A stretch of 64,000 bases of DNA from NCBI GenBank assembly GCA_017545245.1, contig JAFWPB010000016.1:186001-250000 (forward strand), written 5' to 3'. Shown in pieces: positions 36,662-46,293 of the stretch (within the stretch, counting starts at the first letter, position 1; the number at the start of each line of letters is the position of its first letter). Source of the DNA: Clostridiales bacterium (lineage in GTDB: Bacteria > Bacillota > Clostridia > Saccharofermentanales > Saccharofermentanaceae). The translations under genes and the position numbers were made by a program. A model generated the notes under the pieces. That model was not told the origin of the DNA, ran no database searches, and worked only from the letters and a program-made list of their open reading frames with translations.

Positions 36662-38398
36662 TCATGTTCCGGATTGCAGTGTTACCATACGTGCATACAT
36701 ACCGTTTTCCGAAAGTAATTCATCATGACTTCCCCGCTCTATGATATTTCCATCAGATACGACCAGTATCTGATCCGCATCTTTAATCGTCTTCAGGCGA
36801 TGCGCAATGACCAGAAGTGTCTTATTCCGGCACAATTCCGATATAGCTTCCTGAATTGCCCTTTCATTGTCAGCATCTACACTGGCAGTTGCCTCATCCA
36901 GAATAACGATCGGTGCATCTTTTAATATACATCTGGCGATAGAGATACGCTGCTTCTCACCACCGGAAAGAGACGCTCCGCCCTCTCCGATCACGGTATC
37001 AAAGCCATCCGGAAGTGCCATGATGAAATCGTAGCAGCGTGCTTTTCGGGCAGCTTCGTAAACTTCCTCTTTCGAAGCATGCGGACGTGCCATCGCAATA
37101 TTGTTATAGATCGTATCCTGAAAGAGATACACTCGCTGGAATACCATACTGATATGATCCATCAGATCTCCCATCGGCACATTCCTGATATCTTTACCGT
37201 TCACCAGGATCTTTCCTTCTCCGATATCCCAGAACCGTGCAAGAAGCGAAGCGATCGTTGACTTACCTCCGCCGGACGGGCCGACCAGAGCGCACATTTC
37301 ACCATTTTTCACCTTGAAGGAGACATGCTTGAGTACATCTTTCTCAGTATATCCGAAAGTGACATCATCATACTCGATTGCCGCCACTTTTCCATTCTCA
37401 GAAGCTGAATCCGGAAGCTTCTCTTTTCCGGTATCTGGCATTTCTTTTTCCGCAAAAAGCGCTTCGATGCGGTCCAGACTGGCAGAAGTAACTGTGAGAC
37501 GTGCCATCTGGGAATAATAACTTTTGACCGCACTGAAAAGGTCAAAGAGAAATTGTGCCATGCCGACCATATACACATTCGAGATCATTCCATTATGAAA
37601 AAGATAAGCACATGCAATAAGCACAAGCGAAGTACCGATTCCATAAGTAAGATGCAGAGCTCTTGACCAGGGAGTGTAATCCACTTCAAATGCGATGCTC
37701 TCCTGACAGTTTTTCTCAAACTCATCCGTTAGTTTCTTTGAGTTTTCTCCCAGAAGATTATAGGCCTTAATGATTCCCATTCCTTCTGCAAAATCCAGCA
37801 CTTCGTTGGTCAATGATTCGCTATACTCCTGCTTCTTGCGGGAATGCTCCATAGTATGACGGAGCATAAGATTTCCGACAACAAAGAAAACCAGCACAAC
37901 AAACAGAGACAAAAGCCCCAGCCGTATGTCCATATAGAACATCATGAGGATCATCAGCGCCTGGGAAATAATGAAGGAGACCAATTCCGAAAGGACACCC
38001 ATGCAGTTTTCTTCTATAAAGACCATATCGGTGGATAAGATCGAACTGATCTTACCTATATTTCCTTCGGTGAAATACCCCATCGGGAGTTTTCTCAGAT
38101 GGTCACCCAAACGGATACGCATATTCGCAAATACTTTATACCCAGCCGATGACTGAAGGATATTCGTCAGATGTTCGAATCCTGCCTGAAGGAGCACACT
38201 TGCAGCAAGAATGATACCGAAGATCAGGCAGGTCTTCTTATCCATGGTTCCTTCCATAAAATACTTGATCATCAGGAAACTCAGCATCAGCGGCATTTTC
38301 ATCAGGCACCCTTTGAAAAAGGATGTTATATAGGATGCCCGGATCGATTTTTTATACTTTCCCGTCATACGGATCAGTCGATGCATGATCTTGATCAT
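36662..38398 (-). CDS. ABC exporter-fold ATPase/permease (pair 2, second subunit)
   Basis: Half-transporter of 578 aa: six transmembrane helices (about 10-310) then a nucleotide-binding domain with VGPSGGGKST, LSGGEKQRISIARC and VILDEATASVD. The start at 38398 overlaps the upstream partner as ATGA. Together they form a heterodimer. Pairs like this beside AraC regulators and iron genes include YbtPQ and IrtAB, which import ferric siderophores despite the exporter fold; export of a drug or peptide is the alternative. The signature motif and Walker B are canonical, so this subunit should hydrolyse ATP. Confidence 0.88.
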   Translation of the reverse strand: MIKIMHRLIRMTGKYKKSIRASYITSFFKGCLMKMPLMLSFLMIKYFMEGTMDKKTCLIFGIILAASVLLQAGFEHLTNILQSSAGYKVFANMRIRLGDHLRKLPMGYFTEGNIGKISSILSTDMVFIEENCMGVLSELVSFIISQALMILMMFYMDIRLGLLSLFVVLVFFVVGNLMLRHTMEHSRKKQEYSESLTNEVLDFAEGMGIIKAYNLLGENSKKLTDEFEKNCQESIAFEVDYTPWSRALHLTYGIGTSLVLIACAYLFHNGMISNVYMVGMAQFLFDLFSAVKSYYSQMARLTVTSASLDRIEALFAEKEMPDTGKEKLPDSASENGKVAAIEYDDVTFGYTEKDVLKHVSFKVKNGEMCALVGPSGGGKSTIASLLARFWDIGEGKILVNGKDIRNVPMGDLMDHISMVFQRVYLFQDTIYNNIAMARPHASKEEVYEAARKARCYDFIMALPDGFDTVIGEGGASLSGGEKQRISIARCILKDAPIVILDEATASVDADNERAIQEAISELCRNKTLLVIAHRLKTIKDADQILVVSDGNIIERGSHDELLSENGMYARMVTLQSGT

Positions 38399-40137
38399 AC
38401 GTTCTTTTCCTCCTTGATTCTCCAAGTGCTGGCGCTCACCGAGGCGTCCCACAGATTTTTATACTCAGGACATGAGAGCAGAAGCGCTTCGTGGCGATCC
38501 GACGCAATACATTCACCATCTTTCATTACACATATCGTATCGGCGTTCCTGATCGTAGATAAACGATGAGCAATGACCAGAACCGTTTTGTTCTTCATGA
38601 TCTCATCGATCGCCCGATTCATCTTTTCTTCGTTTTCCGGATCCATAAATGCCGTAGCCTCATCCAGCACGATGATCGGAGCATTTTTCAAAATCGCTCG
38701 CGCAAGTGAGATCCTCTGTCGTTCTCCTCCGGACAACTGCTTTCCTCCATCTCCGGCAAGAGTCTCAATACCATTTGGAAGTCTTTCCAGAAATTCATCA
38801 CACTGCGCCCGTGATGCGGCTTCAAGCACTTCTTCCTTGGTAGCTTCTGGATTTCCGATATGGATATTCTCATATAGAGAAGTATTGAAAAGAAACTGCT
38901 CCTGAGAAACAAATGCAACCTGATCATTCAGTGCACGGAGCGACATATCCGTAATATCCTGTCCGCCGATCGAGATATGTCCCGAAGAAAGATCGTAGTA
39001 ATGGACCAGAAGTTTTGCCAGTGTGGATTTACCGGACCCGGATTCACCAACCAGCGCGGTGGTCGTTCCCTGTTTTAATGTAAGAGAAACACCATGGAGC
39101 ACTTCTTTCTCGTCATATCCGAAGTGTATGTCTTCAAAGGTTACATCGGAATTATTCCCGGTAAAATCCGATGTTCCTTCCTTAAGCGGCGGAAATTCCA
39201 TCATCTTTTCCAGAGCATCGATCTTAAAGTTCAGCTGAGGAAACTTTCCCGCGAAGTTCAGTGCTTTTAGCACGGAAGGACCCACCGCAAACGACATGCA
39301 GATGACCAGGACCAGTTTATCCAGTGCGATCACCTCGTTGATGACCAGGAGAGATCCGACAGGCAGTATCAGAAGTGCCAGACACGGCAATACACTTGCA
39401 TAGATCGCCATCCACGGCCAGCAGACTTTGTACCAGGCAAGCGTAAAGTCTCTGTAGCTTCTAACGACTTCTCCGAACCGCTTATAGGAGTCACCGTCCT
39501 TATTAAACACTTTCACGACTTCCATTCCATTGACGTATTCGATGATCGTGTTGTTCATCTTCGTCGCGGATGCATAATAGTCGTTCATTTTCGACATGCC
39601 GGCTTTCATCATCATGCTCATGGCAATCATTCCGACTATAAGTGGTACCAGAGACAGCAGTCCTAATCTCCAATCCGCGACAAACATCAAAACCAGTATC
39701 AGAACCGGTATTGCCACATTCGCAATGCCTTCCGGGATTGCATGAGCCAACAGAAGTTCGATCTGATCGATATCATCTGTAAACACTTTCTTGATCCGTC
39801 CGGTCCCCATATCCTGGATATGGCCGAGAGGCTGTTTTTCCAGTTTTCCTTGAAGAGATACACGAAGATTTTTCAGCGTGTGATAGGCACTGTAATGCGA
39901 AAATGACAGGCCCTGCGTGTATAACACCGCGAAGAGGATCTTACAGACAGCAACTGCCGCCACCCGGTATAGAATATAGGAAGTACTGACGGATTCCCCA
40001 CGGATCAGTGGAGAAATGATCTGAAACACAAAAAAATACGGAAGTACATTCGCAATGATACCCAGACTCATACAGATCACGGCCCAGATTGTGTACTTCT
40101 TGTATTTCCCGATATAGGGAGCAACTTTCTTAAACAT
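38395..40137 (-). CDS. ABC exporter-fold ATPase/permease (pair 2, first subunit)
   Basis: Half-transporter of 580 aa with an N-terminal six-helix domain and a nucleotide-binding domain with VGESGSGKST, LSGGERQRISLARA and IIVLDEATAFMDPE. The ATG at 40137 (AAAGGACG upstream) is preferred to the in-frame GTG at 40167, which lies inside the 36-bp palindrome. The unusual AFMDPE in place of ASxD is shared in type (AFADPD, AYTDPE) by the first subunits of the other two pairs. This divides the six proteins into two orthologous series and shows that the pairs arose by duplication of a whole heterodimer. Confidence 0.88.
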   Translation of the reverse strand: MFKKVAPYIGKYKKYTIWAVICMSLGIIANVLPYFFVFQIISPLIRGESVSTSYILYRVAAVAVCKILFAVLYTQGLSFSHYSAYHTLKNLRVSLQGKLEKQPLGHIQDMGTGRIKKVFTDDIDQIELLLAHAIPEGIANVAIPVLILVLMFVADWRLGLLSLVPLIVGMIAMSMMMKAGMSKMNDYYASATKMNNTIIEYVNGMEVVKVFNKDGDSYKRFGEVVRSYRDFTLAWYKVCWPWMAIYASVLPCLALLILPVGSLLVINEVIALDKLVLVICMSFAVGPSVLKALNFAGKFPQLNFKIDALEKMMEFPPLKEGTSDFTGNNSDVTFEDIHFGYDEKEVLHGVSLTLKQGTTTALVGESGSGKSTLAKLLVHYYDLSSGHISIGGQDITDMSLRALNDQVAFVSQEQFLFNTSLYENIHIGNPEATKEEVLEAASRAQCDEFLERLPNGIETLAGDGGKQLSGGERQRISLARAILKNAPIIVLDEATAFMDPENEEKMNRAIDEIMKNKTVLVIAHRLSTIRNADTICVMKDGECIASDRHEALLLSCPEYKNLWDASVSASTWRIKEEKNV

Positions 40138-40160
40138 AAGCTCGTCCTTTCCAAAAAGAT

Positions 40161-40196
40161 AATCCACATAGTTAGCATTTGCTAACTATGTGGATT
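40161..40196. promoter_or_regulatory. Extended 36-bp perfect palindrome with island operator
   Basis: Sixteen-bp arms AATCCACATAGTTAGC and GCTAACTATGTGGATT flank ATTT; the central GTTAGCATTTGCTAAC is at 40171-40186. The predicted -10 TATAAT (40199-40194, minus strand) abuts it, giving the same promoter-operator layout as elsewhere in the island. Transcribed, it would fold into a 16-bp hairpin 25 nt ahead of the start codon of ABC pair 2. Confidence 0.8.
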
Positions 40197-40225
40197 ATAC
40201 TCGTTTCACTATCCGATTCCACCAT

Positions 40226-41218
40226 TTACAAATCGTTTTCTAACACTTTTCGCTCACGGTATTCTTTGGGACTCATTCCGAACCGTTCCCGGAAAGACTT
40301 GGAGAAATAACTCATATTGTTATACCCTGCACGTATTGCGGCTTCAGAAACATTCATCCGGGTCTCGCAAAGAAGAGATGCCGCATACTCCAGCCGCATC
40401 TCCTGCACGTATGCATGCAGGGATGTATCATACATCATCCGGAACAAACGGTTGAGCTTACTAAGACTCATGGCCAGGGACTTTGCGATATTGGGCGCGC
40501 TGTAGTCATCGTACGGGACCAGCTGGATCTTCTCTCGGAGATGCTCGACCGAAAGACGGTCCTGAGGATCGATATATACTTCCTTTTTCACGTTTGCACT
40601 CTCTCCATTAACAATACCGAAAAGCACCTGTGCCGTCAGTTCGATCATTTTTGTCTCCAGATAGACATCTTTAAACTCCGCATAGCGGTCGGCACTGTCG
40701 ATCTCAGATAGGATCCTGGACATCTCCGGCGTAATACGTGTTTTCATTACCCGAGCAAAAACCAGCTTCTCGATCCGATCGCTCTCTCCCTTCGGAAAAA
40801 GCATATGAAGAAGTTCGGAAAAGCGCGATGTTTTCATCTGCAGGCTACGGAACTGATAATGCCGTCCGCTGGGGTAAAACATAGAGGTGCCGATGTTATC
40901 ATTCCTGTAGATACACACCTCCCCCCGTTTCATGATCACCTTCTGAAAACGTGGCGAGGCGGGATCCTCTCCCACCTGCCACTCGATATCCTGATTAAGA
41001 TTGAATATGATCTGCACTTCATCCATCCCTGCATTATCACATTTCTTTGCGTCCGTATCCTTGGTAAAGGACAGATCCCAGCGGTAGTACAGGACATCAT
41101 TCCTGGACTTTTCCTTTCGGATCTTCGCCGTGCCGATCTCCTCAGGAAACCCGGCTGCGCCATCCATATACTGATACAGTTCTTCCGTGCTGATCATGTT
41201 TTTTCTTTCTTTACTCAT
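40226..41218 (-). CDS. AraC-family regulator (YbtA/PchR-like position)
   Basis: 330 aa. The N-terminal 200 residues have the PchR/YbtA-like pattern of a ligand-sensing beta-rich domain (VQIIFNLNQDIEWQ...SGRHYQF). The C-terminal 105 residues hold the AraC DNA-binding unit (SVEHLREK...NIAKSLAMSLSKLNRLFRMM and VSEAAIRAGYNNMSYFSKSFRERFG). Its start overlaps the stop of ABC pair 1 (TAATG), and the pair 2 promoter follows its stop. YbtA and PchR activate siderophore uptake genes when the ferric complex is present, so a substrate-responsive activator of the flanking ABC pairs is likely (inference). Confidence 0.88.
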   Translation of the reverse strand: MSKERKNMISTEELYQYMDGAAGFPEEIGTAKIRKEKSRNDVLYYRWDLSFTKDTDAKKCDNAGMDEVQIIFNLNQDIEWQVGEDPASPRFQKVIMKRGEVCIYRNDNIGTSMFYPSGRHYQFRSLQMKTSRFSELLHMLFPKGESDRIEKLVFARVMKTRITPEMSRILSEIDSADRYAEFKDVYLETKMIELTAQVLFGIVNGESANVKKEVYIDPQDRLSVEHLREKIQLVPYDDYSAPNIAKSLAMSLSKLNRLFRMMYDTSLHAYVQEMRLEYAASLLCETRMNVSEAAIRAGYNNMSYFSKSFRERFGMSPKEYRERKVLENDL

Positions 41219-42954
41219 TACTCCATCTTCCAGTTCTGTGAAAGCATCTGCTGCTCTGTCATATGACGGTAGAGACTGTCTTTTCCCATCAATTCCGAAG
41301 GGGTTCCTTCTTCTGCGACGACACCGTCCTTCAGCACAACGATATGATCCGCATTAGCGATCGTACGCATACGGTGGGCGATAATCATTACGGTTTTATT
41401 TCTGATCAGGCGGGAAAGCGCTTCCTGGATCACTGTCTCATTTTCAGCATCGAGAGAGGCTGTCGCTTCATCGAGAAGAATGATCGGTGCATCCTTCAGA
41501 AAAGCTCTTGCGATAGAGATACGCTGACGTTCTCCTCCGGAAAGTTCACTTCCGTTTTCTCCGATCCTTGTGTTGTATCCTTCCGGAAGGAGCGATACGA
41601 ACTCTTCACAGTTGGCTAATCTCGCCGCTTCCTTTACTTCATCATCAGTAGCTCCTGCCTTACCGATGCGGATATTCTCCAATACACTGTTATTGAACAG
41701 CGTGACATCCTGGAACACAATGGAATACTTCTGCAAAAGAGTCTCCGGATCAATACCGGAAATATCCGTGCCTCCCAATGTGATCTTACCTTCCGTCGGA
41801 TCCCAGAAACGGGCTGCCAGTCGGGAGATCGTCGTTTTTCCTCCACCGGAAGGACCGATCAATGCAGTCACCTCGCCCTGCTTAGCTGTAAAGCTTACAT
41901 CCTTCAGGACCGTAGTATCATCCGAATACTGAAAACCTACATGATCGAAAGTAATATCATATCCGGTGTTCGACAGGTGATCCGTTCCAGTCTGGATCTT
42001 ATGTGAAAGCACTTCATCCAGACGTTCACTCTGGATTCCGATGGAAATGATCGCAGCGAAATTCTGTAGTGTGATCTGCATCGGATCGTAAAGCCGCGAA
42101 ACCAGCATAAGGAACATAAAGAAGGTAAGTATCGATATACTTCCATCAGCAAACAGAGCTCCTCCAACCAGAGCCGTCGTTCCGATACCGAGTTTCAGGA
42201 TAATGGCTGCGGAATTGACATATACGGCCATTTTCAGTTCAGTGAAAAGAGCCATTTTTTCCACTTTCCGGATCTTGTTCTCCAGGCCGTCCATATATTT
42301 TCCCTCCGCATTATTCGCGCGCAGGTCACGGATCGATTCCAGGCACTCCTGGATCCCATCTGCCATATCCATTTTGATCGCTGTATTTTTCCGAATAGCT
42401 CTTTTTTCTGCACCGGAGCAACTGAGCACGATCAGGAACGCTATCGGGATCACCCAGAAACTGGCAAGTGCCATACGCCAATCAAAGAAGAAGAAGAGAC
42501 TGATTCCGACCAGACTTGTAGAAATGAGTGCGCCGATCAGTTCAGGGATCCAGTGACTGGAAGCTGTTTCGATCGATGCACAGTCTCCCATGATATTGGT
42601 AGTAAGATCCGCAATATTCTTTTTTCCGAAATACGATAGCGGCAATTTACGGAGCTTCTCGGCAAGAGCCGTTCTTCGTACTCCGCTTTCCCGATATGTA
42701 GATAAGAATGTGGCATTATACTGAAGATAATTCGTAAAAGCGATCAGCGCGAGAATAACAGCGCTGGCTATCAAATAGATCCCCAGACGGTCACGGGAAA
42801 GATTATCTTCCAGAAGATCCTTAATAAGCATATAAAGCACACCCGAAGGCATCATCAGGCAGATATTGGTCAGCGCACAGAAAAAGCATGCTTTCACCAT
42901 ATCTTTAGCGCCTTGTTCTGAAAGCGCATATTTATGCATAAGTTTCTTTATCAT
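41218..42954 (-). CDS. ABC exporter-fold ATPase/permease (pair 1, second subunit)
   Basis: Half-transporter of 578 aa with six membrane helices then a nucleotide-binding domain with IGPSGGGKTT, LSGGERQRISIARA and IILLDEATASLDAE (fully canonical). Start ATG 42954 follows GGAAGGTAGG and lies 2 bp after the partner's stop. Paralogous to the genes at 36662 and 57720. Confidence 0.88.
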   Translation of the reverse strand: MIKKLMHKYALSEQGAKDMVKACFFCALTNICLMMPSGVLYMLIKDLLEDNLSRDRLGIYLIASAVILALIAFTNYLQYNATFLSTYRESGVRRTALAEKLRKLPLSYFGKKNIADLTTNIMGDCASIETASSHWIPELIGALISTSLVGISLFFFFDWRMALASFWVIPIAFLIVLSCSGAEKRAIRKNTAIKMDMADGIQECLESIRDLRANNAEGKYMDGLENKIRKVEKMALFTELKMAVYVNSAAIILKLGIGTTALVGGALFADGSISILTFFMFLMLVSRLYDPMQITLQNFAAIISIGIQSERLDEVLSHKIQTGTDHLSNTGYDITFDHVGFQYSDDTTVLKDVSFTAKQGEVTALIGPSGGGKTTISRLAARFWDPTEGKITLGGTDISGIDPETLLQKYSIVFQDVTLFNNSVLENIRIGKAGATDDEVKEAARLANCEEFVSLLPEGYNTRIGENGSELSGGERQRISIARAFLKDAPIILLDEATASLDAENETVIQEALSRLIRNKTVMIIAHRMRTIANADHIVVLKDGVVAEEGTPSELMGKDSLYRHMTEQQMLSQNWKME

Positions 42955-42956
42955 TA

Positions 42957-44720
42957 TTACGCACCTACCTTCCACTCGATCGACCGGCTGTATTCATCAA
43001 CCATCCGCTTGTAGAGACCGTTCTGATCCATAAGATCTTTATGTGATCCGCTTTCTACGAGTTTTCCATCTGACAAAACAAAGATCCTGTCCGCGTCGGC
43101 CACGGTACTAAGACGATGTGCGATCATGATCACCGTCTTATCCTTTGCCATTTCCGAGAAAGCCGCCTGAACTTTCGTCTCGTTATCCGGATCGGCAAAT
43201 GCCGTCGCCTCATCCAGGATCAGGATCGGCGCATCTTTTAAAACAGCACGGGCGATCGTGATCCGCTGCTGTTCTCCTCCGGACAGATAGGTTCCCTTTT
43301 CACCCAGGACCGTATGGATCCCGTTCGGAAGCTTATTGATAATGTCCATGCACTGTGCTTTTTCCAGAGCCGCCAGAACCTCTTCTTCCGTCGCGGAAGG
43401 TCTTCCCATCCGAACATTTTCCAGGATCGATGTCTTGATCAACCGGCTGTCCTGGAATACGAAGGACACCTGTCCCATCAGTTCCGACGAAGACATATCC
43501 TTGATATCCACTCCACCGATAGATATCTTTCCCTCACTCACATCGAAAAAGCGCACCAGAAGCTCCGCCAAAGTGGTTTTTCCTGATCCTGAAGGTCCGA
43601 CCAGTGCAACATGTTCGCCGGGACGGATCGAAAGAGAAATATCCGATACCGCATCTCTTGTTGCATCTTTATAACGATAGCTGACATGTTCCAGTTCAAT
43701 ACTGCTGTCCTTGGCCGAAAGCGAGCATTTCGATTCCGGGAGAGGTTCAATAGCCAGGACCTGATCTACACGTTTCAGCGCATCGATCAACGTCATTTCC
43801 GCTTCGCCGGAATAAGCAACCTTGGTTAGTGCTACCGTGATCAGCGGTGTTACGATAATGTAGTACATGACATTCAGAATATCGGCATTAGCGATACCGT
43901 CGCCTGTAATAAGAAAAGCCGATACAACGAGTGCCAGAAAAATCGCATTTATACAAGTCATGAATGCGATCATGGGTTTACGAAGCATGAGCGTGTAGTC
44001 TGTCGACCATTTTCCGAAATCATCGATCGATTTTTTAAATCTTGCAAATGAATGCACGGTCTGACCGAAAGTCTTCACTACCGGAATTCCGCGTACGTAC
44101 TCTGTTGCTTCACTGCTCATGACCTCAAGGGCACTCTGATACTCCCCCATTTTTTCCTGCATGTTCTTCCCCATCATAGTCATCATAAAGCAAAACCCAA
44201 TGATTGCAGGGATCACGCAGATCAGACCGATCTTCCAGTTAAATGCAAGTACCAGAACAATAAGACCCACAGGGGTAACTGCCGCGACGGTCTTATCTGC
44301 CAGATTATGGGCGATATATGTTTCAGTTGCCGCGGTCGAATCATTCACGATACGGCGGATCTTGCCGGTTCCGTCTTCATCAAAAACGCCCAAAGGCAGC
44401 GTAATGATCCTTCTCATCAATGCGCTCCTCATATTCGCTTGAACCCGGAACGCAGCAATGTGCGTGCACAACAGCGCCAGAATATAAACCAGAAGCGCTC
44501 CGATGATCAATCCTACCGCCAGCCATGCGTGTCCGGTGATCAGATCCGGGTCCTGTCCCTCTACCGCGATCTTAATGATCTTCCATAACTCATAAAACGG
44601 GATAAGTGTCATAGCACCACTAACACCAGCCAGTGCCCTTCCTATCAGGATCAGGTTCTTGTGACCGCCTGCATAATTCCGTATGAGCTTCATGTGATCA
44701 TACTTTTCAACTTTTGCCAA
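42957..44720 (-). CDS. ABC exporter-fold ATPase/permease (pair 1, first subunit)
   Basis: Half-transporter of 587 aa. The start is TTG at 44720, supported by AAGGAG nine bases upstream; the next ATG is nine codons in. Six membrane helices are followed by a nucleotide-binding domain with VGPSGSGKTT, LSGGEQQRITIARA and ILILDEATAFADPD. First gene of an operon ABC-ABC-AraC, with an island palindrome (44743-44758) 22 bp upstream of the start. The TetR gene lies just upstream on the same strand, behind a terminator, the same TetR-then-ABC order seen near 61 kb. Confidence 0.88.
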   Translation of the reverse strand: MAKVEKYDHMKLIRNYAGGHKNLILIGRALAGVSGAMTLIPFYELWKIIKIAVEGQDPDLITGHAWLAVGLIIGALLVYILALLCTHIAAFRVQANMRSALMRRIITLPLGVFDEDGTGKIRRIVNDSTAATETYIAHNLADKTVAAVTPVGLIVLVLAFNWKIGLICVIPAIIGFCFMMTMMGKNMQEKMGEYQSALEVMSSEATEYVRGIPVVKTFGQTVHSFARFKKSIDDFGKWSTDYTLMLRKPMIAFMTCINAIFLALVVSAFLITGDGIANADILNVMYYIIVTPLITVALTKVAYSGEAEMTLIDALKRVDQVLAIEPLPESKCSLSAKDSSIELEHVSYRYKDATRDAVSDISLSIRPGEHVALVGPSGSGKTTLAELLVRFFDVSEGKISIGGVDIKDMSSSELMGQVSFVFQDSRLIKTSILENVRMGRPSATEEEVLAALEKAQCMDIINKLPNGIHTVLGEKGTYLSGGEQQRITIARAVLKDAPILILDEATAFADPDNETKVQAAFSEMAKDKTVIMIAHRLSTVADADRIFVLSDGKLVESGSHKDLMDQNGLYKRMVDEYSRSIEWKVGA

Positions 44721-44742
44721 ATTAAATCACTCCTTTTTTCTA

Positions 44743-44758
44743 GTTAGCTATCGCTAAC
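44743..44758. promoter_or_regulatory. Island palindrome (ABC pair 1 operon)
   Basis: GTTAGCTATCGCTAAC, a perfect 6-4-6 dyad between the TetR terminator and the ribosome binding site of ABC pair 1. A TATAAG about 13 bp upstream on the minus strand may be the -10. Confidence 0.8.
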
Positions 44759-44781
44759 CGTCAAACGATAACTTATACAAT

Positions 44782-44803
44782 AAAAAAGAGCCTTGCGGCT
44801 CTC
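44782..44803 (-). terminator. Intrinsic terminator of the first TetR gene
   Basis: AGAGCC-TTGC-GGCTCT hairpin followed on the minus strand by TTTTTTATTG, 3 bp past the TetR stop. Confidence 0.85.
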
Positions 44804-44805
44804 TT

Positions 44806-45423
44806 CTATTTCACACCCATGATCTTCAGCCATCCCGGCATGAAGAACTCTTCTAATGTATTCAGATAACTTAGGATCTTTTCGTCTTCCTCTTCATGAA
44901 GGATCGATTCAAAGCAAGCCGATAAATACGCAGTGAGCAGCATATGTAATTCTGTTTCACTGATTTCTTTTACTGGATAACCTTTCTCCTTAAAGTACTC
45001 CAAAGCACGCATGAATTCCTTCTGATTCTCGATGACGAAATCATGTACGAAATTCTCATATTTCGTTCCCTTCGACCCATTGAGCAAAAGGCGGAATTCT
45101 TCTTTTCTCGGAAGGATCACAGTCTTGATCAGATCCATGATCGTTTCATCAAAAAGCTTCTCTTCACTTTCCTTGCGTGCTGTCATTTCGTATTTGATCC
45201 GGATATGCCGTTTGGTCCAGTTTTCAATTTCTGAAACCAGAGGGGAAACAATTGCCTCAAACATGGATGCCTTGTCGGGATAATGCCGATAAAGTCCGGC
45301 GGAAGTCATGCCCGCACGGGAACCGATGCTACGGATCGATGCAGCTTCAAATCCTTTTTCAAGAAACTCTTCCTTGATCGCCCGGTTCACTTTGATGTGA
45401 CTTGCAGACTTATCTCTCGGCAT
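44806..45423 (-). CDS. TetR-family regulator (paralogue 1)
   Basis: Repressor of 205 aa: N-terminal helix-turn-helix (AASIRSIGSRAGMTSAGLYRHYPDK, split over helices 2-3) and a ligand-binding C-terminal half. It shares GTKYENFVHD and FFMPGW with the second TetR (GTRYANFVHD, FFIPGW), so they are paralogues, each upstream of a paralogous ABC pair. GGAAG before ATG 45423 sets the start; the frame is open to 45453. Its own promoter carries a variant of the island palindrome, consistent with autoregulation. It is a candidate regulator of the island. Confidence 0.88.
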   Translation of the reverse strand: MPRDKSASHIKVNRAIKEEFLEKGFEAASIRSIGSRAGMTSAGLYRHYPDKASMFEAIVSPLVSEIENWTKRHIRIKYEMTARKESEEKLFDETIMDLIKTVILPRKEEFRLLLNGSKGTKYENFVHDFVIENQKEFMRALEYFKEKGYPVKEISETELHMLLTAYLSACFESILHEEEDEKILSYLNTLEEFFMPGWLKIMGVK

Positions 45424-45454
45424 GAACAACAGACTTCCTTTCATTGTGATCATT

Positions 45455-45473
45455 GTTAGCTATCATCGATAAC
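45455..45473. promoter_or_regulatory. Variant island palindrome at the first TetR promoter
   Basis: GTTAGCTATCATCGATAAC: GTTA...TAAC ends with a 19-bp span instead of 16 bp and a divergent right half. It lies 7 bp downstream of the -10 box. Confidence 0.55.
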
Positions 45474-45480
45474 CTACATA

Positions 45481-45509
45481 ATCATGCACCATAAAAGGAA
45501 GTCTGTCAA
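45481..45509 (-). promoter_or_regulatory. Predicted promoter of the first TetR gene
   Basis: Minus strand -35 TTGACA (45509-45504), 17-bp spacer, -10 CATGAT (45486-45481), just past the gpmA stop. Confidence 0.6.
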
Positions 45510-45517
45510 GTTCATGA

Positions 45518-46264
45518 TCAAGCTTTTTTACCCTGATTTGCCACAGCTTCCATCTTCGCTTTCAAAGCTTCCTGATCACCGAGATAGTAGTGATTCAGAA
45601 CACGGAAATCATCATCAAATTCATATACCAGCGGAACAGCTGTCGGAATATTGACGCCGATGATCTCTTCGGAAGACAGGTTATCAAAATACTTCACAAG
45701 AGCACGGAGCGAGTTACCGTGAGCCGCGATCACCACTCTCTTTCCCGCCTTCATTTCCGGCTTGATCACCTCTTCAAAATACGGGATCACGCGCTCTATC
45801 GTCGTTTCCAGACTTTCATTCTTCGGAAGAAGCGAAACATCCACATCCCGGAACATAGCCTGCTTTGTCGCAGAACGCTCATCGTCGTCAGAAAGCTCCG
45901 GCGGCTTTACGTCGAAAGAACGTCTCCAGATCTTCACCTGCTCCTCACCGTATTTTTCGGCAGTTTCAGACTTATTCAACCCCTGTAGCGCACCGTAGTG
46001 GCGTTCGTTCAGTTTCCATGACTTCACGACAGGGAGCCAGGCTCTGTCCATCTCATCCAGCGCAATATTCAGCGTATGGATCGCACGCTTCAGATAGGAA
46101 GTGAAACAAATATCAAAGTCATATCCTTCAGCAAGAAGCATCCGGCCTGCCGCCTTTGCCTCTTCTCTTCCCTTTTCGCTCAGATCCACATCTGTCCACC
46201 CGGTGAACAGGTTGAGCTTATTCCATTCACTTTCTCCATGTCGGATCAATACTAATTTCATCAT
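45518..46264 (-). CDS. gpmA: 2,3-bisphosphoglycerate-dependent phosphoglycerate mutase
   Basis: Glycolytic enzyme interconverting 3- and 2-phosphoglycerate, 248 aa. The phosphohistidine motif [10 protein letters not shown] is at the N-terminus, [12 protein letters not shown] in the middle and AHGNSLRAL near the end. This dPGM type needs no metal, unlike the Mn-dependent iPGM that many clostridia use. GGAGAG precedes the start. It is the last gene of feoA-feoB-HMA-gpmA, 29 bp after the HMA stop with no terminator visible, so it should be co-expressed with iron uptake under the island palindrome. That placement suggests a metal-sparing isoenzyme (inference). Confidence 0.95.
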   Translation of the reverse strand: MMKLVLIRHGESEWNKLNLFTGWTDVDLSEKGREEAKAAGRMLLAEGYDFDICFTSYLKRAIHTLNIALDEMDRAWLPVVKSWKLNERHYGALQGLNKSETAEKYGEEQVKIWRRSFDVKPPELSDDDERSATKQAMFRDVDVSLLPKNESLETTIERVIPYFEEVIKPEMKAGKRVVIAAHGNSLRALVKYFDNLSSEEIIGVNIPTAVPLVYEFDDDFRVLNHYYLGDQEALKAKMEAVANQGKKA

Positions 46265-46293
46265 GATTCATCTCTCCTTTATATATGATTCTA

